Shown: positions 47,084-56,708 of the stretch, in pieces
Layout: each line of letters starts with the position of its first letter
Numbering within the stretch: the stretch's first letter is position 1
Source of the DNA: Planctomycetota bacterium
GTDB lineage: Bacteria > Planctomycetota > UBA1135 > UBA2386
Direction: 5' to 3'
DNA: 64,000 nt
Assembly: GCA_025459175.1 (NCBI GenBank)
Contig: JALORC010000004.1
Coordinates: 1 to 64,000, forward strand
Program-made: the position numbers and the translations under genes
The notes under the pieces: generated by a model
The model's input: only the letters and a program-made list of their open reading frames with translations
Database searches by the model: none
What the model was told of the DNA's origin: nothing

Positions 47084-48052
47084 TTGATCCCGCCGCTCGA
47101 GCCCTTCCTGGTAGAACGAATCCTGATGCCCAAGGTCTGGGGCGGCAGGGCCCTGGACCGGGTGCTCGGCATCGAGCTGCCGGCCGGCGAAGCGATCGGC
47201 GAGACGTGGGAACTCTACGACCGCCCCGAGGGCAGCAGCCGCTTGCGCGGCAGCGCCCGCACGCTCGCCGAACTGATGCGCGACCCGGTGCCACTGGTCG
47301 GCCGCGGCGTGCCGCTCGGCCACGGCGGCACGTTCCCGCTGCTGTTGAAGTTCCTCGATGCGCGCGACGCGCTGTCGGTGCAGGTGCATCCCGACGATGC
47401 CGCGGCGCGGCTCGATGGCGACACCGGCAAGAACGAGTGCTGCGTCGTGCTCGAGGCCGGACCCGATGCGCGCATCGTGCGCGGGTTCCGCCAAGGCGTC
47501 ACCGCGGCCGAGTTCGCCGCCAAGGCCGCCACCGCCGAGGTCGAGGCGCTGCTGTGCGCGTTCCGCCCCGAGGTCGGCGACACGATCCACATCCCGCCGG
47601 GCACCGTGCATGCGATCGGGCCGGACGTCGTGGTGTTCGAGGTGCAGCAGAACAGCGACCTCACCTATCGCCTCTACGACTGGGGGCGCGGCCGCCAGGT
47701 GCACGTCGACAAGGCGCTGCAGCACGCGCGCGTCGAACCGGTCGCGGCGGCGCGCCCGGTGGTGCAGCCGAAGGTGCTCGCCGACGACGGCGTGCAGCTG
47801 ATCGCGACCCGCGACTTCCGCGTGCGCCGCTACTCGATCCGCCAGTCGTTGCGGCTCGCGACCGAGGCGCGGTTCGTCACCGTCACCGTGATCGCCGGCA
47901 AGGGCACGCTGACGTGGCCCGGTCAGCGCACGTTCGGTTCGCTGTCGCTGGCGACCGGCGACACCGCGGTGGTGCCCGCGTGCATCGCCGGCTTCGAACT
48001 CGTGCCGAACGAGCACCTCAACATCATGATCTGCGATCCAGGAGTCGGCTGA
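47084..48052 (+). CDS. manA: Class I mannose-6-phosphate isomerase
   Basis: PKVWGGRALDRVLG; FPLLLKFLDARDALSVQVHPDD; GKNECCVVLEAGPDA; IHIPPGTVHAIG. TTG start. Confidence 0.9.
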   Translation: MIPPLEPFLVERILMPKVWGGRALDRVLGIELPAGEAIGETWELYDRPEGSSRLRGSARTLAELMRDPVPLVGRGVPLGHGGTFPLLLKFLDARDALSVQVHPDDAAARLDGDTGKNECCVVLEAGPDARIVRGFRQGVTAAEFAAKAATAEVEALLCAFRPEVGDTIHIPPGTVHAIGPDVVVFEVQQNSDLTYRLYDWGRGRQVHVDKALQHARVEPVAAARPVVQPKVLADDGVQLIATRDFRVRRYSIRQSLRLATEARFVTVTVIAGKGTLTWPGQRTFGSLSLATGDTAVVPACIAGFELVPNEHLNIMICDPGVG

Positions 48053-49143
48053 TGGCCAAGCGTCACGAAGACCGTCAGCCGGGCGAACGATTCCGGCGCG
48101 AGGCCGGGCCGGGCAAGAGTGGCGGCGGCGACCGCCCGCGGCCGCCGGGTGCGTTCCGGCCGGGTGGCAAGCGGCCCGGTGGTTCGCGACCGGGTGGTTC
48201 TCGACCGGGTGGTTCTCGACCCGGTGGCTCGCGGCCGGGCGGCGCGCGGCCGGATGCGCCGCGGAACGACGGCCCACGACCCGACGGCCCGCGCCCCGAG
48301 CTGCGCCGTCCGGTCCGCGTCAGCAAGCGTCGCACCCAAGGCCTCGTCGTCACGCCGGCCGGTGCGCCGGACGCGGGGCCGAAGGACGGCAAGGTCCGGC
48401 TCAATCACTTCCTGGCGATGAGCGGCGTCTGCAGCCGCCGCGCCGCCGATGCGCTGATCAAGGGCGGACGCGTCGAGGTCAACGGCGAGCTGGTGCGTGA
48501 ACTCGGTGTGCGCGTCGATCCCGAGCACGACGACGTGCGGTTCGACGGCAGCCGCGTGCAGCCCGAGCGGCCGACCTACGTGCTGTTCAACAAGCCGGCC
48601 GGCGTCGTCTGCACCAACGCGCGCCACGAGCAGAAGAAGCGCGTCATCGACTTCCTGCCGCAGGTGAAGGGCCGCCTGTTCACGGTCGGTCGGCTCGACC
48701 TCGACAGCGAGGGTCTGATCCTGCTGACCAACGACGGCTCGTTCGCGCTCGAGATGACGCATCCGCGCTACGGCGTGCCCAAGCTCTACGCGATCGTGCT
48801 GCGCGGTCGCGTCGAGCAGCAGGACCTCGACAAGGCGCGCGGTGGCGTGTGGCTCGCCGAGGGCCCGACCGCCGGCATGAACGCCAAGGTCGAGCGCACC
48901 GGCAAGGACAAGACGCACCTGAAGGTCACCTTGCGCGAGGGCAAGAACCGCGAGATCCGCCGCGTGTTCGCGAAGCTCGGCTTCCCGGTGCTCGAGCTCA
49001 AGCGCATCCGCATCGGCGATCTCAACCTCCACGGGCTGAAGCCGGGCATGTGGCGCTTCCTGCAGAAGCACGAGGTGGCCGAGCTGCGCGCGGTCGCGCG
49101 CCAGAAGGACGACGTCAAGCGTTACGAGGGGGCCGAGTCATGA
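48052..49143 (+). CDS. RsuA/RluB-family pseudouridine synthase with low-complexity N-terminal extension
   Basis: S4 domain VRLNHFLAMSGVCSRRAADALIKGGRVEVNG; catalytic GRLDLDSEGLILLTNDG; RPGGS-repeat N-terminal tail. Confidence 0.92.
   Translation: MAKRHEDRQPGERFRREAGPGKSGGGDRPRPPGAFRPGGKRPGGSRPGGSRPGGSRPGGSRPGGARPDAPRNDGPRPDGPRPELRRPVRVSKRRTQGLVVTPAGAPDAGPKDGKVRLNHFLAMSGVCSRRAADALIKGGRVEVNGELVRELGVRVDPEHDDVRFDGSRVQPERPTYVLFNKPAGVVCTNARHEQKKRVIDFLPQVKGRLFTVGRLDLDSEGLILLTNDGSFALEMTHPRYGVPKLYAIVLRGRVEQQDLDKARGGVWLAEGPTAGMNAKVERTGKDKTHLKVTLREGKNREIRRVFAKLGFPVLELKRIRIGDLNLHGLKPGMWRFLQKHEVAELRAVARQKDDVKRYEGAES
48157..48255 (+). repeat. 15-bp tandem repeats encoding (RPGGS)n
   Basis: cgaccgggtggttct-type units; GKRPGGSRPGGSRPGGSRPGGSRPGGARP. 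Confidence 0.85.
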
Positions 49144-50609
49144 GTGCATCGATGCTGCCGGACGTCGAGGTCGTCGAACTCGACAACGGCTTCAAGGCGC
49201 TGCTGGTCGAGCGCGGTCCGTTGCCGGTGGTCGCGTCGCTGCTGTGGTATCGCGTCGGCTCGCGCGACGAGCACACCGGCGAGACCGGCGTGTCGCACTT
49301 CCTCGAACACATGATGTTCAAGGGCACCGAGCAGTTCGCGAAGGGGCAGATCGACCTGCAGACCAGCAAGATGGGCGGCAGCAACAACGCCTTCACCGAC
49401 AACGACAGCACCGCCTACTACTTCGCGCTGGCGGCCGATCGTTGGGAGACCGCGCTCGAGATCGAGGCCAGTCGCATGCGCAACTGCCTGCTCGATCCGC
49501 ACGAGTTCGCCAGCGAGAAGAACGTCGTGCTCGAGGAGCTGGCGATGGGCGAGGACGACCCGTGGCGTCCGCTCTACCAGGCCACCGAGACCCTGCTCTA
49601 CCAGGTGCACCCGTACCACCATCCGGTGATCGGCTACCGCCAGGATCTCGAGCGGCTGTCGGCGCAGCAGATGCGCGACTACTACGCGCGCCACTACGGC
49701 CCCAACCGCGCCTTCCTGGTGATCGTCGGCAACATCGATCGCGCGCGCACCGCGGCCCGCATCCGCGAGCTGTTCGGTTCGCTGCCGCGCGTCGCCGAGC
49801 GGGTCGAGCCGCTGAAGGAGCCGCCCGCGCAGGGCGAACGCCGCGCCGTGCTGCGCACGCCGCACTCGGTGACGCGGCTGTGTATCGGTTTCCCGACCTG
49901 CCGCATCGGCGAGCGCGACGACTACGCGCTCGACGTGCTCGCGCACGACCTCGGCAACAGCAAGAACAGCCGTCTCTACCGGCGGCTGGTCATGAAGGAC
50001 GAGTTGGTCACCGACGTCAACGTGATGAACGAGACGCGGCAGGATCCCGGGGCCCTGTTCGTGCTGTGCGAGCTGCGTGACGGCGTCAAGCCGGCCGTGG
50101 TCGAGGCCGCCGTGCGCGAGGAGATCGCGGCCCAGATCGCCGAGGGCGTCGCCAAGAAGGACCTGCAGCGCATCCGCGCCCAGATCCGCGCGTCGTTCCT
50201 GTTCCAGGACGAGTCGGTGCTCGACCTGGCGATGAAGCTCGGCCGTTTCGAGGCCGGCACTCCCGACGGCTTTCGCACGCTCGAGACGGTGCTGCCGACC
50301 TACGAGTCGCTGACGTCGGACGAGCTGCGCGCGGTCGCGGCCAAGTACCTCGACTTCGAGCGCGCGGCGGTGGTGTGGGCGATGCCCGGTCAGGCCGCCG
50401 CGGAAGGTCGCGCGGCCAAGGCGAAGGACGGCAAGCGCAAGGCGCGGCCGGTGGCGAAGAAGGCGGCGCCGGTCGCGGCGGTCGTCGGTACCGGGCGCAA
50501 GGCCGGCAAGGTCGCGGCCAAGGTCAAGGCCAAGGTGAAGGTCGGACCGAAGGCCGGCCCCGAGCGCCAGACCAAGGGCAAATCGAAGCAGCGAGGCAAG
50601 CGAGCATGA
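49140..50609 (+). CDS. M16 family zinc metallopeptidase (catalytic subunit) with Lys/Ala-rich tail
   Basis: GVSHFLEHMMFKGT (HxxEH) with downstream Glu (EEL); tail KAKDGKRKARPVAKKAAPVAAVV...KGKSKQRGKRA; ATGA overlap with the previous gene. Confidence 0.92.
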   Translation: MSASMLPDVEVVELDNGFKALLVERGPLPVVASLLWYRVGSRDEHTGETGVSHFLEHMMFKGTEQFAKGQIDLQTSKMGGSNNAFTDNDSTAYYFALAADRWETALEIEASRMRNCLLDPHEFASEKNVVLEELAMGEDDPWRPLYQATETLLYQVHPYHHPVIGYRQDLERLSAQQMRDYYARHYGPNRAFLVIVGNIDRARTAARIRELFGSLPRVAERVEPLKEPPAQGERRAVLRTPHSVTRLCIGFPTCRIGERDDYALDVLAHDLGNSKNSRLYRRLVMKDELVTDVNVMNETRQDPGALFVLCELRDGVKPAVVEAAVREEIAAQIAEGVAKKDLQRIRAQIRASFLFQDESVLDLAMKLGRFEAGTPDGFRTLETVLPTYESLTSDELRAVAAKYLDFERAAVVWAMPGQAAAEGRAAKAKDGKRKARPVAKKAAPVAAVVGTGRKAGKVAAKVKAKVKVGPKAGPERQTKGKSKQRGKRA

Positions 50610-51856
50610 GCGTTCCGATCCGTCTGTCGATCGCCGAACGCGAACTCGCTTCCGGCCTCACCCTGCTGGCCGTGCACAACCCGGGCGTGCAGACGTTCGC
50701 GTGCGCGGTGTCGCTCGACGTCCGGGCCGGCGACGAACCCGCCGATCGTCCCGGTCTCGCCAACATGGTCGGTGAGTGCCTCGACGAAGGCACGCGCCAC
50801 TACGACGCGATCGAGCTGGCGACCGCCGTCGAGAGCATCGGCGGCATGATGGAGGGCAACCACCGCGGCGGCGTGGTGATGACTCCCGCCGACGCGCACA
50901 AGGAAGCGACCGCGCTGCTGCGCGAGCTGGTGCTCGAGCCCGAGTTCCCGGGCCGCGAGGTGCGGCGCGTGCAGGCCGAGGTGCTGACCGAGATCAAGGC
51001 CGACGACGACGACCCGCGCGCGGTCGCTTCGCGTCGGTTCCGCAAGGAGGTCTACGGCGATCACCCGCTGGGCCGGCCCTCGCAGGGCACCGCGAAGAGC
51101 GTCGCGCGGCTGAAGCCGAAGGATCTGCGCACGTTCCACGAGCAGTGGTTCCGGCCGCAGGGCGGCTACGTGGCCGCGGCCGGTCCCGAGGATCCCGAAC
51201 GCACGCTCGATCGGCTCGAGAAGGCGTTCGGCAGCTTCCGCGGCAAGGCGCCGAAGCACGGTCCGACGCCGGACGTCGAGCTCGCCGCCAGCGGGCGCGA
51301 TGCGCACCTGCCGATGCCCCGCGAGCAGGTGCACGTGTTCCTCGGTCACGTCGGCATCCGCCGCACGCACCCGGACTTCTACGTGCTGTCGGTGATGGAC
51401 CACATCCTCGGCACCGGCCCGGGCTTCACGTCGCGGTGCTCGCGCAAGCTGCGCGACGAACAGGGCCTGTGCTACGCGGTCAGCGCCGGCATCACCGGCA
51501 GCGCCGGCGAGGAACCCGGCACGTTCACGGCCTACATCGGCACCTCGCCCGAGCACCGGCAGCGCGCGATCGACGGCTTCCTCGACGAGATCCGCCGCAT
51601 CCGCAGCGAGCCGCCGAGCGCGCAGGAGCTGCAGGACGTCAAGGACTACCTGACGGGCAGCTTCGTGTTCGGCCTCGAACGCAACAGCAACCTCGCCGCC
51701 TACGCGATCCGCGCACGCCGCTTCGGGCTCGGCTTCGACTTCCTCCAGCGTTACCCGGACCTGATCCGCGCGATCGATGCCGAGCAGGTCCGCGACGCCG
51801 CCGAGCGGCACCTGCACCCCGATCGCCTGGTCGTCATCAGCGCCGGCGCTTCCTGA
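50606..51856 (+). CDS. M16 family peptidase-like protein (non-catalytic partner)
   Basis: M16 fold (GDEPADRPGLANMVGECLDEGT) with HxxEH absent; ATGA overlap with the catalytic subunit. Confidence 0.9.
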   Translation: MSVPIRLSIAERELASGLTLLAVHNPGVQTFACAVSLDVRAGDEPADRPGLANMVGECLDEGTRHYDAIELATAVESIGGMMEGNHRGGVVMTPADAHKEATALLRELVLEPEFPGREVRRVQAEVLTEIKADDDDPRAVASRRFRKEVYGDHPLGRPSQGTAKSVARLKPKDLRTFHEQWFRPQGGYVAAAGPEDPERTLDRLEKAFGSFRGKAPKHGPTPDVELAASGRDAHLPMPREQVHVFLGHVGIRRTHPDFYVLSVMDHILGTGPGFTSRCSRKLRDEQGLCYAVSAGITGSAGEEPGTFTAYIGTSPEHRQRAIDGFLDEIRRIRSEPPSAQELQDVKDYLTGSFVFGLERNSNLAAYAIRARRFGLGFDFLQRYPDLIRAIDAEQVRDAAERHLHPDRLVVISAGAS

Positions 51857-51864
51857 GCACTGCC

Positions 51865-52659
51865 ATGGCCACGCCGTCGTTCGCCGAAGTCATCGACATC
51901 CTGCACGAGATCGCGCCGCTGGAGCTGGCCGCCGACTGGGACAACGTCGGTGTCGTGCTGCAGCCGCGGAAGAAGCCGGGCAAGGTCGCGCGCGTGCTGT
52001 TGACGATCGACCTGTCGCCGGCGGTCGTCGCCGAGGCGAAGTCGCTGCGTGCCGAGCTGGTGATGTCCTACCACCCGCCGATCTTCCAGCCGCTGAAGCG
52101 CCTCGCCGCCGACGGTGGCACGCAGGAAGCGCTGCTGGCGGCGGCCGCGGCCGGCATCGCCGTCTACTCGCCGCACACCGCACTCGACGCGGCGCCGAGC
52201 GGGCTCGGTGACTGGCTGGTCGAACAGGTGCTCGGTGGCGATGCGCCGAAGGAGCTGCGCCCGCTCGGCGACGGCGAGTTCGGTCGCTTCGTCGAACTGC
52301 GCGCGCCGCTGTCGTTCGCGACCTTGTTGCAGCGCTGCAAGCGCCGGTTCGGCGTGCGCTCGCTGCGCACAGCGCGGCCGGAGCGCGCGGCAGCGAAGGT
52401 GCGCACGATCGCGGTCGCGGCGGGGGCAGGTGGTTCGCTGCTGCGCGGCTGCGGCGCCGACGTCGCGGTCACCGGCGAACTGTCGCACCACGACGCGCTG
52501 GCGGCGATCGCGGCCGGCACCTCGGTCGTGCTCGCCGGCCACAGCAACACCGAACGCGGCTTCCTGAAGGTGCTGCAGCGGCGCCTGCGGGAGTCGTTCG
52601 ACGGGGATCTGGATGTGCGGGTAGCGAAGAGCGATCGCGATCCGTTCGCGACGGTCTGA
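51865..52659 (+). CDS. Nif3-like dinuclear metal center protein (YbgI family)
   Basis: IAPLELAADWDNVGVVLQPR; ELVMSYHPPIFQPLKRL; YSPHTALDAAPSGLGDWL; HSNTERGFL. Confidence 0.9.
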   Translation: MATPSFAEVIDILHEIAPLELAADWDNVGVVLQPRKKPGKVARVLLTIDLSPAVVAEAKSLRAELVMSYHPPIFQPLKRLAADGGTQEALLAAAAAGIAVYSPHTALDAAPSGLGDWLVEQVLGGDAPKELRPLGDGEFGRFVELRAPLSFATLLQRCKRRFGVRSLRTARPERAAAKVRTIAVAAGAGGSLLRGCGADVAVTGELSHHDALAAIAAGTSVVLAGHSNTERGFLKVLQRRLRESFDGDLDVRVAKSDRDPFATV

Positions 52660-52997
52660 GGCAAGTCGCGGCGCCTGGTCGGGGATGTGCTGTAGGTGAT
52701 CGACCTGTCCGCGTAGCGACAGTCCCGGTCGTCGAGCCTGTGTTGCCGACGGATGGCCGTTGCGCGAGCGCCGAGCCGCTACAGGAAGTCCGCGATGGGA
52801 GCCGGCACGAGGGCAAGACCCTAGGCAATCATCGGTGGCTCGCAGGCCGTGTGGATCCTCAAGCGCGCGCAAACGGATCGACGATTGCCGAGGTCGGTGT
52901 CCGCTCGGAGGCGGCGGCGCCGGCCCAGGACCAGGAGAGGCCGCATTCGGCAACCGCACGGTCCTCGGCGTGAGCCTCGCCCAGGACCTGGCTGACG

Positions 52998-54215
52998 ATG
53001 AAGTACATCATGCTGATCATCGGTGCGGCACTCGCGTCGTTGCAGACAGTGCGTGCCCAGGATCCGCTGCAGGCCGAGATCGATGCTCTCAAGCGTCGCG
53101 TCGGGGAGCTCGAGGATGCGCAGGCGGCGCATCTGGAGGGTGTTTCCGGTCGGGCACTCGTACAAGCCTACTCGGCCCGGAGCTTCGACTTCGGTGGGCA
53201 CCTGACGTCATTGTTCGCTTGGATACGCGGCGAATCGGGGTCGGCCACCGGACACGTCGCCAGCCTGGTCGAGCTGTCGATGAAGGCGCGGATCGATGAT
53301 CACTGGTCCGTGTTCGCCACGCCGGGCTTCTACACCTTCAACGGCGGCCTGATCGACGATCCAGCCACGCCGGCGACACCCGGCGATCCTGCTTTCACGC
53401 CCGACGACGACAGCCAGCGGGTGTTCCTCTCCCGCCTCGTCACCGAATGGAAGAGCAGCGATGCCCTGCTGCTGCGCGGTGGTGTCGTCGGTTCGCCGCA
53501 CGGGGTCACCAACCGCGAGTACTTCCTGCCCTCGCGCATCATCGGGCAGGCCAATCTGCACACGCGCCATTTCCTGATCAACTCGCTCTACCCGCAGCTT
53601 TTCCAGGGCGTGGCGGCGACCGGCAAGTGCTCGATCGGCCGCGACTGGGTCGAATACGATGCCTACTTCGGGGTCGATCCGGACCTGCCGTCCGACGGCC
53701 TAGGTGGCGCGCGTCTCGGTTATCACTTCTCCGAACTCGGTCTCACGGTCGCCGTCGACTACGGTCGTGGCACGCGTCCGGACGACGACGACGCGTCGAC
53801 GAACTTCGGCTATCTGCAGGCCCCTTTCGCCGGCATGTTCAATGTCGGCCGCGACTACCAGTTCGGGGGCATCGACTTCGACCTGCGCAAAGGCAGTCTG
53901 CTGGCGCGGGCCGAACTCTACTACTCGGCCGAACGCGGCTTCGAGGACCAGCGTGCCGCGTCGTTCGAGGGCTCTTGGTTCTTCCTCCCGGAATGGTCCG
54001 TCAGCTATCGGTTCGACTGGTACGAGCGTGGTGAGGACTTCGACGTGTTCGCCGCCGGCGTCGTCGACCTCGGCACCTCGACCGAGCACGTGGTCGGCTT
54101 GTCGTTCAATCCGGACGAGTCGATTCGCCTGCGACTCGACTGGCACCACAACAACCTGCCGGCCAGCGACGACGTCGTCGACTACGTCAACTTCAGCTGG
54201 TCGGTCAGCTTCTGA
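52998..54215 (+). CDS. Outer-membrane porin-like beta-barrel protein
   Basis: Signal peptide; coiled coil LQAEIDALKRRVGELEDAQ; repeated aromatic beta-strands; terminal FSWSVSF. Confidence 0.75.
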   Translation: MKYIMLIIGAALASLQTVRAQDPLQAEIDALKRRVGELEDAQAAHLEGVSGRALVQAYSARSFDFGGHLTSLFAWIRGESGSATGHVASLVELSMKARIDDHWSVFATPGFYTFNGGLIDDPATPATPGDPAFTPDDDSQRVFLSRLVTEWKSSDALLLRGGVVGSPHGVTNREYFLPSRIIGQANLHTRHFLINSLYPQLFQGVAATGKCSIGRDWVEYDAYFGVDPDLPSDGLGGARLGYHFSELGLTVAVDYGRGTRPDDDDASTNFGYLQAPFAGMFNVGRDYQFGGIDFDLRKGSLLARAELYYSAERGFEDQRAASFEGSWFFLPEWSVSYRFDWYERGEDFDVFAAGVVDLGTSTEHVVGLSFNPDESIRLRLDWHHNNLPASDDVVDYVNFSWSVSF

Positions 54216-54233
54216 CCAACGCGGAGGACACTC

Positions 54234-54680
54234 ATGCACATCGTCGCTGCCTGGTTCGCCTTCGTGCTGGCCGCCGTCCTGCAGGAGCCGGCCGGGGGCG
54301 GGAAGTCCGGCTACGTGGTTGTCGTGAATGCGGCCAACTCGTGCGTCCAGACCGGCAAGGACGCGGCGGCGACCACGAAGAAGCTGTTCCTGAAGGAGAT
54401 GACCCAGTGGCCGGGCGGCGTCGAGGCGCGGCCCTATGGTCGGGTGGCGACCGGCCCCGAGCACGCGGCGTTCATGCGCGAGGTGCTGGGCATGACCGAT
54501 GCCGAGCTGGCCCGGCACTGGCTCAGGATGAAGAACATGGATGGAACGACTCCGCCGAAGGACGTCGACACCGACCGCATGGTCCTCAAGTACGTCGCCA
54601 AGCACGACGGCGCATTCGGCATCGTTCGCGCCGACGCCGTGAAGGGTGTGGCCGGCGTGAAGGTCTTGTTCGAGTTCTGA
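54234..54680 (+). CDS. Small PstS/PBP-like periplasmic protein
   Basis: Secretion signal; GYVVVVNAANSCVQTGKDAAATTKKLFLKEMTQWPGG; HDGAFGIVRADAVKGVAGVKVL, as in short phosphate-binding-protein-like proteins. Confidence 0.6.
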   Translation: MHIVAAWFAFVLAAVLQEPAGGGKSGYVVVVNAANSCVQTGKDAAATTKKLFLKEMTQWPGGVEARPYGRVATGPEHAAFMREVLGMTDAELARHWLRMKNMDGTTPPKDVDTDRMVLKYVAKHDGAFGIVRADAVKGVAGVKVLFEF

Positions 54681-54801
54681 TCGTGGCAAGGGTCCACAAC
54701 CGTGGTGAACGGTGGTGCCGCGCCACCTTCCGTGCCAGATCGGGTCTCCTGCCCCGAGTGCGATGGGGTATCGAGCGGCATGGCGCGGTGGAGGCACCCC
54801 C

Positions 54802-56655
54802 ATGTCCCTGACCTGGAAGCTCATCTTCGGCTTCCTGTTCGCCCTGGTCCTGCAGGTGGTCCAGATGCTGACGTCGGGCTACTTCACGGCCCGCATGCAG
54901 GCGGCGTCGGAGCAGGTATCGGATGCGCTGACGTCGTCGCTGGCGGTGCAGGCCGCGATCGATGCCACGCGTGAGATCCAGCGGCGGGTCGATGGCGAGA
55001 TCGGGGGCCGCTCCGCGTTCGATCTCTCGGTCGGCAGGGTCTATGTCGACGAGTTGCAGCAGCAAGTGGCAGGGTTGGCGAGTTCGCTCGACACCGGGCA
55101 GTGGCAGGGCCTCGACATCCTGCGGCGTTGTCTGGACAAGGTGGACCTGGGGATGCGCGAGCTGGTCACCGATGGTCCCGGGGAAGCCCGACGCGACGGT
55201 CTCCTGTTCCTGTCCGATGACGTGCTCGAGCTGGAACAGGCGCTGTTTCGCACTCAGGTGCGCGTCCGCGAAGTCGGCCGACGCGGCGTCGCGGTGGAGC
55301 GCTCGGTGCACGACCTGCCGTTCCGCGCCGCGATGGCGATCACCCTGGCCGGTGTCGTGGTGATGGCGGCGTTCGTGCTCTGGTACAAGCGGCAGATGGT
55401 CGTGCCGATCCAGCGGGCATGGGCCGAACTCGAGCAGCGCGTGCAGGATCGCACTGCGGAGCTCGCCGCCGCGCGTGATGCCGCCTTCGCCGCCAATCGG
55501 ACCAAGACCGCGTTCCTGGCGAACATCAGCCACGAACTGCGAACCCCGATGACGGCGATCGTCGGCTTCTCCGAGCTGCTGGCGGAGTGCCCGACGGGCA
55601 GCGAGGGAGTCCGGTTGCAGGGCGAGGCCATCGCGACCGTGCGTCGCAACGCCCACGCCCTGGTTGCCATCGTCAACGACCTGCTGGACATGTCGAAGCT
55701 CGAGGCCGGCAAGCTGCAGGTCGAGCCCGTCGTGTGTTCGCCACTACAGGTCGTCGACGACGTGCTCGGCCTGATGCGTGCCAAGGCGGATGCGGCGGGA
55801 GTCGTGCTGCGTTCCGTCGTCCCGCAGCCCGTGCCGGTGAGCATCCGGACCGATCCAATGCGTCTGCGCCAGATCCTGCTCAACCTGATCGACAACGCGA
55901 TCAAGTTCAGCGGCGGCGGAGAGGTCACCGTCACGATCGGGCTGGTCGTCGACAGCGATCCGCCGAAGCTCTCCATCGAGGTTGCCGATCGCGGCATCGG
56001 CATGTCGGGCGCCGTGCTGGCAAGGCTGTTCCAGCCGTTCGAGCAGGCGGATGTGTCGATCACGCGCCGTTACGGGGGGACCGGTCTCGGGCTCGCGATC
56101 TCGAGGCAGCTCGCCAATCTGCTCGGTGGGGATCTGGTCGCCACCAGCGTGGTCGGCGAGGGATCGAAGTTCTGCCTCCAGATCACCACGGGTCCGTTGG
56201 CGGGGGTGGAGATGACGCGCACCGCCGTGCTCCAGCCGGCGCCGGCAGCGAAGGCACCGCGTCAACTCGACGGCACCTCGGTGCTCCTGGTGGAGGACGG
56301 CCCCGACAACCAACGTCTGGTTCGGCACGTGCTCGAGCGCGCCGGTTGCCGCGTCGAGATCGCCGGCAACGGTCAGGAGTGTCTCGATCGCATGGCGCAG
56401 CCCACGGCAGCGTTCGATGTGGTGCTGATGGACATGCAGATGCCCGTCATGGACGGCATCACTGCCACCCGCACGCTGCGAGCGGGCGGGTGCAAGGTGC
56501 CGATCCTCTCGCTCACGGCGAACGCGATGCAGGTCGATCGCGATGCGGCACTGGCAGCCGGCTGCGACGCGTTCCTCACCAAGCCGATCGATCGCAAGTT
56601 GCTGGTGGCCACCATTGCCGAGTGGCGCGGACGCGGCGCCCCGGTCAGGGCCTGA
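54802..56655 (+). CDS. Membrane hybrid sensor histidine kinase with C-terminal receiver
   Basis: Two TMs; H-box FLANISHELRTPMTAIVGFSELL; N/G boxes; receiver VLLVEDGPDNQRLVRHVLERAGC...DVVLMDMQMPVMDG. Confidence 0.94.
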   Translation: MSLTWKLIFGFLFALVLQVVQMLTSGYFTARMQAASEQVSDALTSSLAVQAAIDATREIQRRVDGEIGGRSAFDLSVGRVYVDELQQQVAGLASSLDTGQWQGLDILRRCLDKVDLGMRELVTDGPGEARRDGLLFLSDDVLELEQALFRTQVRVREVGRRGVAVERSVHDLPFRAAMAITLAGVVVMAAFVLWYKRQMVVPIQRAWAELEQRVQDRTAELAAARDAAFAANRTKTAFLANISHELRTPMTAIVGFSELLAECPTGSEGVRLQGEAIATVRRNAHALVAIVNDLLDMSKLEAGKLQVEPVVCSPLQVVDDVLGLMRAKADAAGVVLRSVVPQPVPVSIRTDPMRLRQILLNLIDNAIKFSGGGEVTVTIGLVVDSDPPKLSIEVADRGIGMSGAVLARLFQPFEQADVSITRRYGGTGLGLAISRQLANLLGGDLVATSVVGEGSKFCLQITTGPLAGVEMTRTAVLQPAPAAKAPRQLDGTSVLLVEDGPDNQRLVRHVLERAGCRVEIAGNGQECLDRMAQPTAAFDVVLMDMQMPVMDGITATRTLRAGGCKVPILSLTANAMQVDRDAALAAGCDAFLTKPIDRKLLVATIAEWRGRGAPVRA

Positions 56656-56708
56656 CCCGTCACCGATCGCGGCTGCCCGGGTCGGTCCCCGATCGCGGTT
56701 GGCGCGGG

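Noticed and set aside
44750-48277. 1175-aa minus-strand ORF
   Set aside because: Antisense to OPT, manA and the pseudouridine synthase; low-complexity HQ/R-rich sequence without domain motifs.
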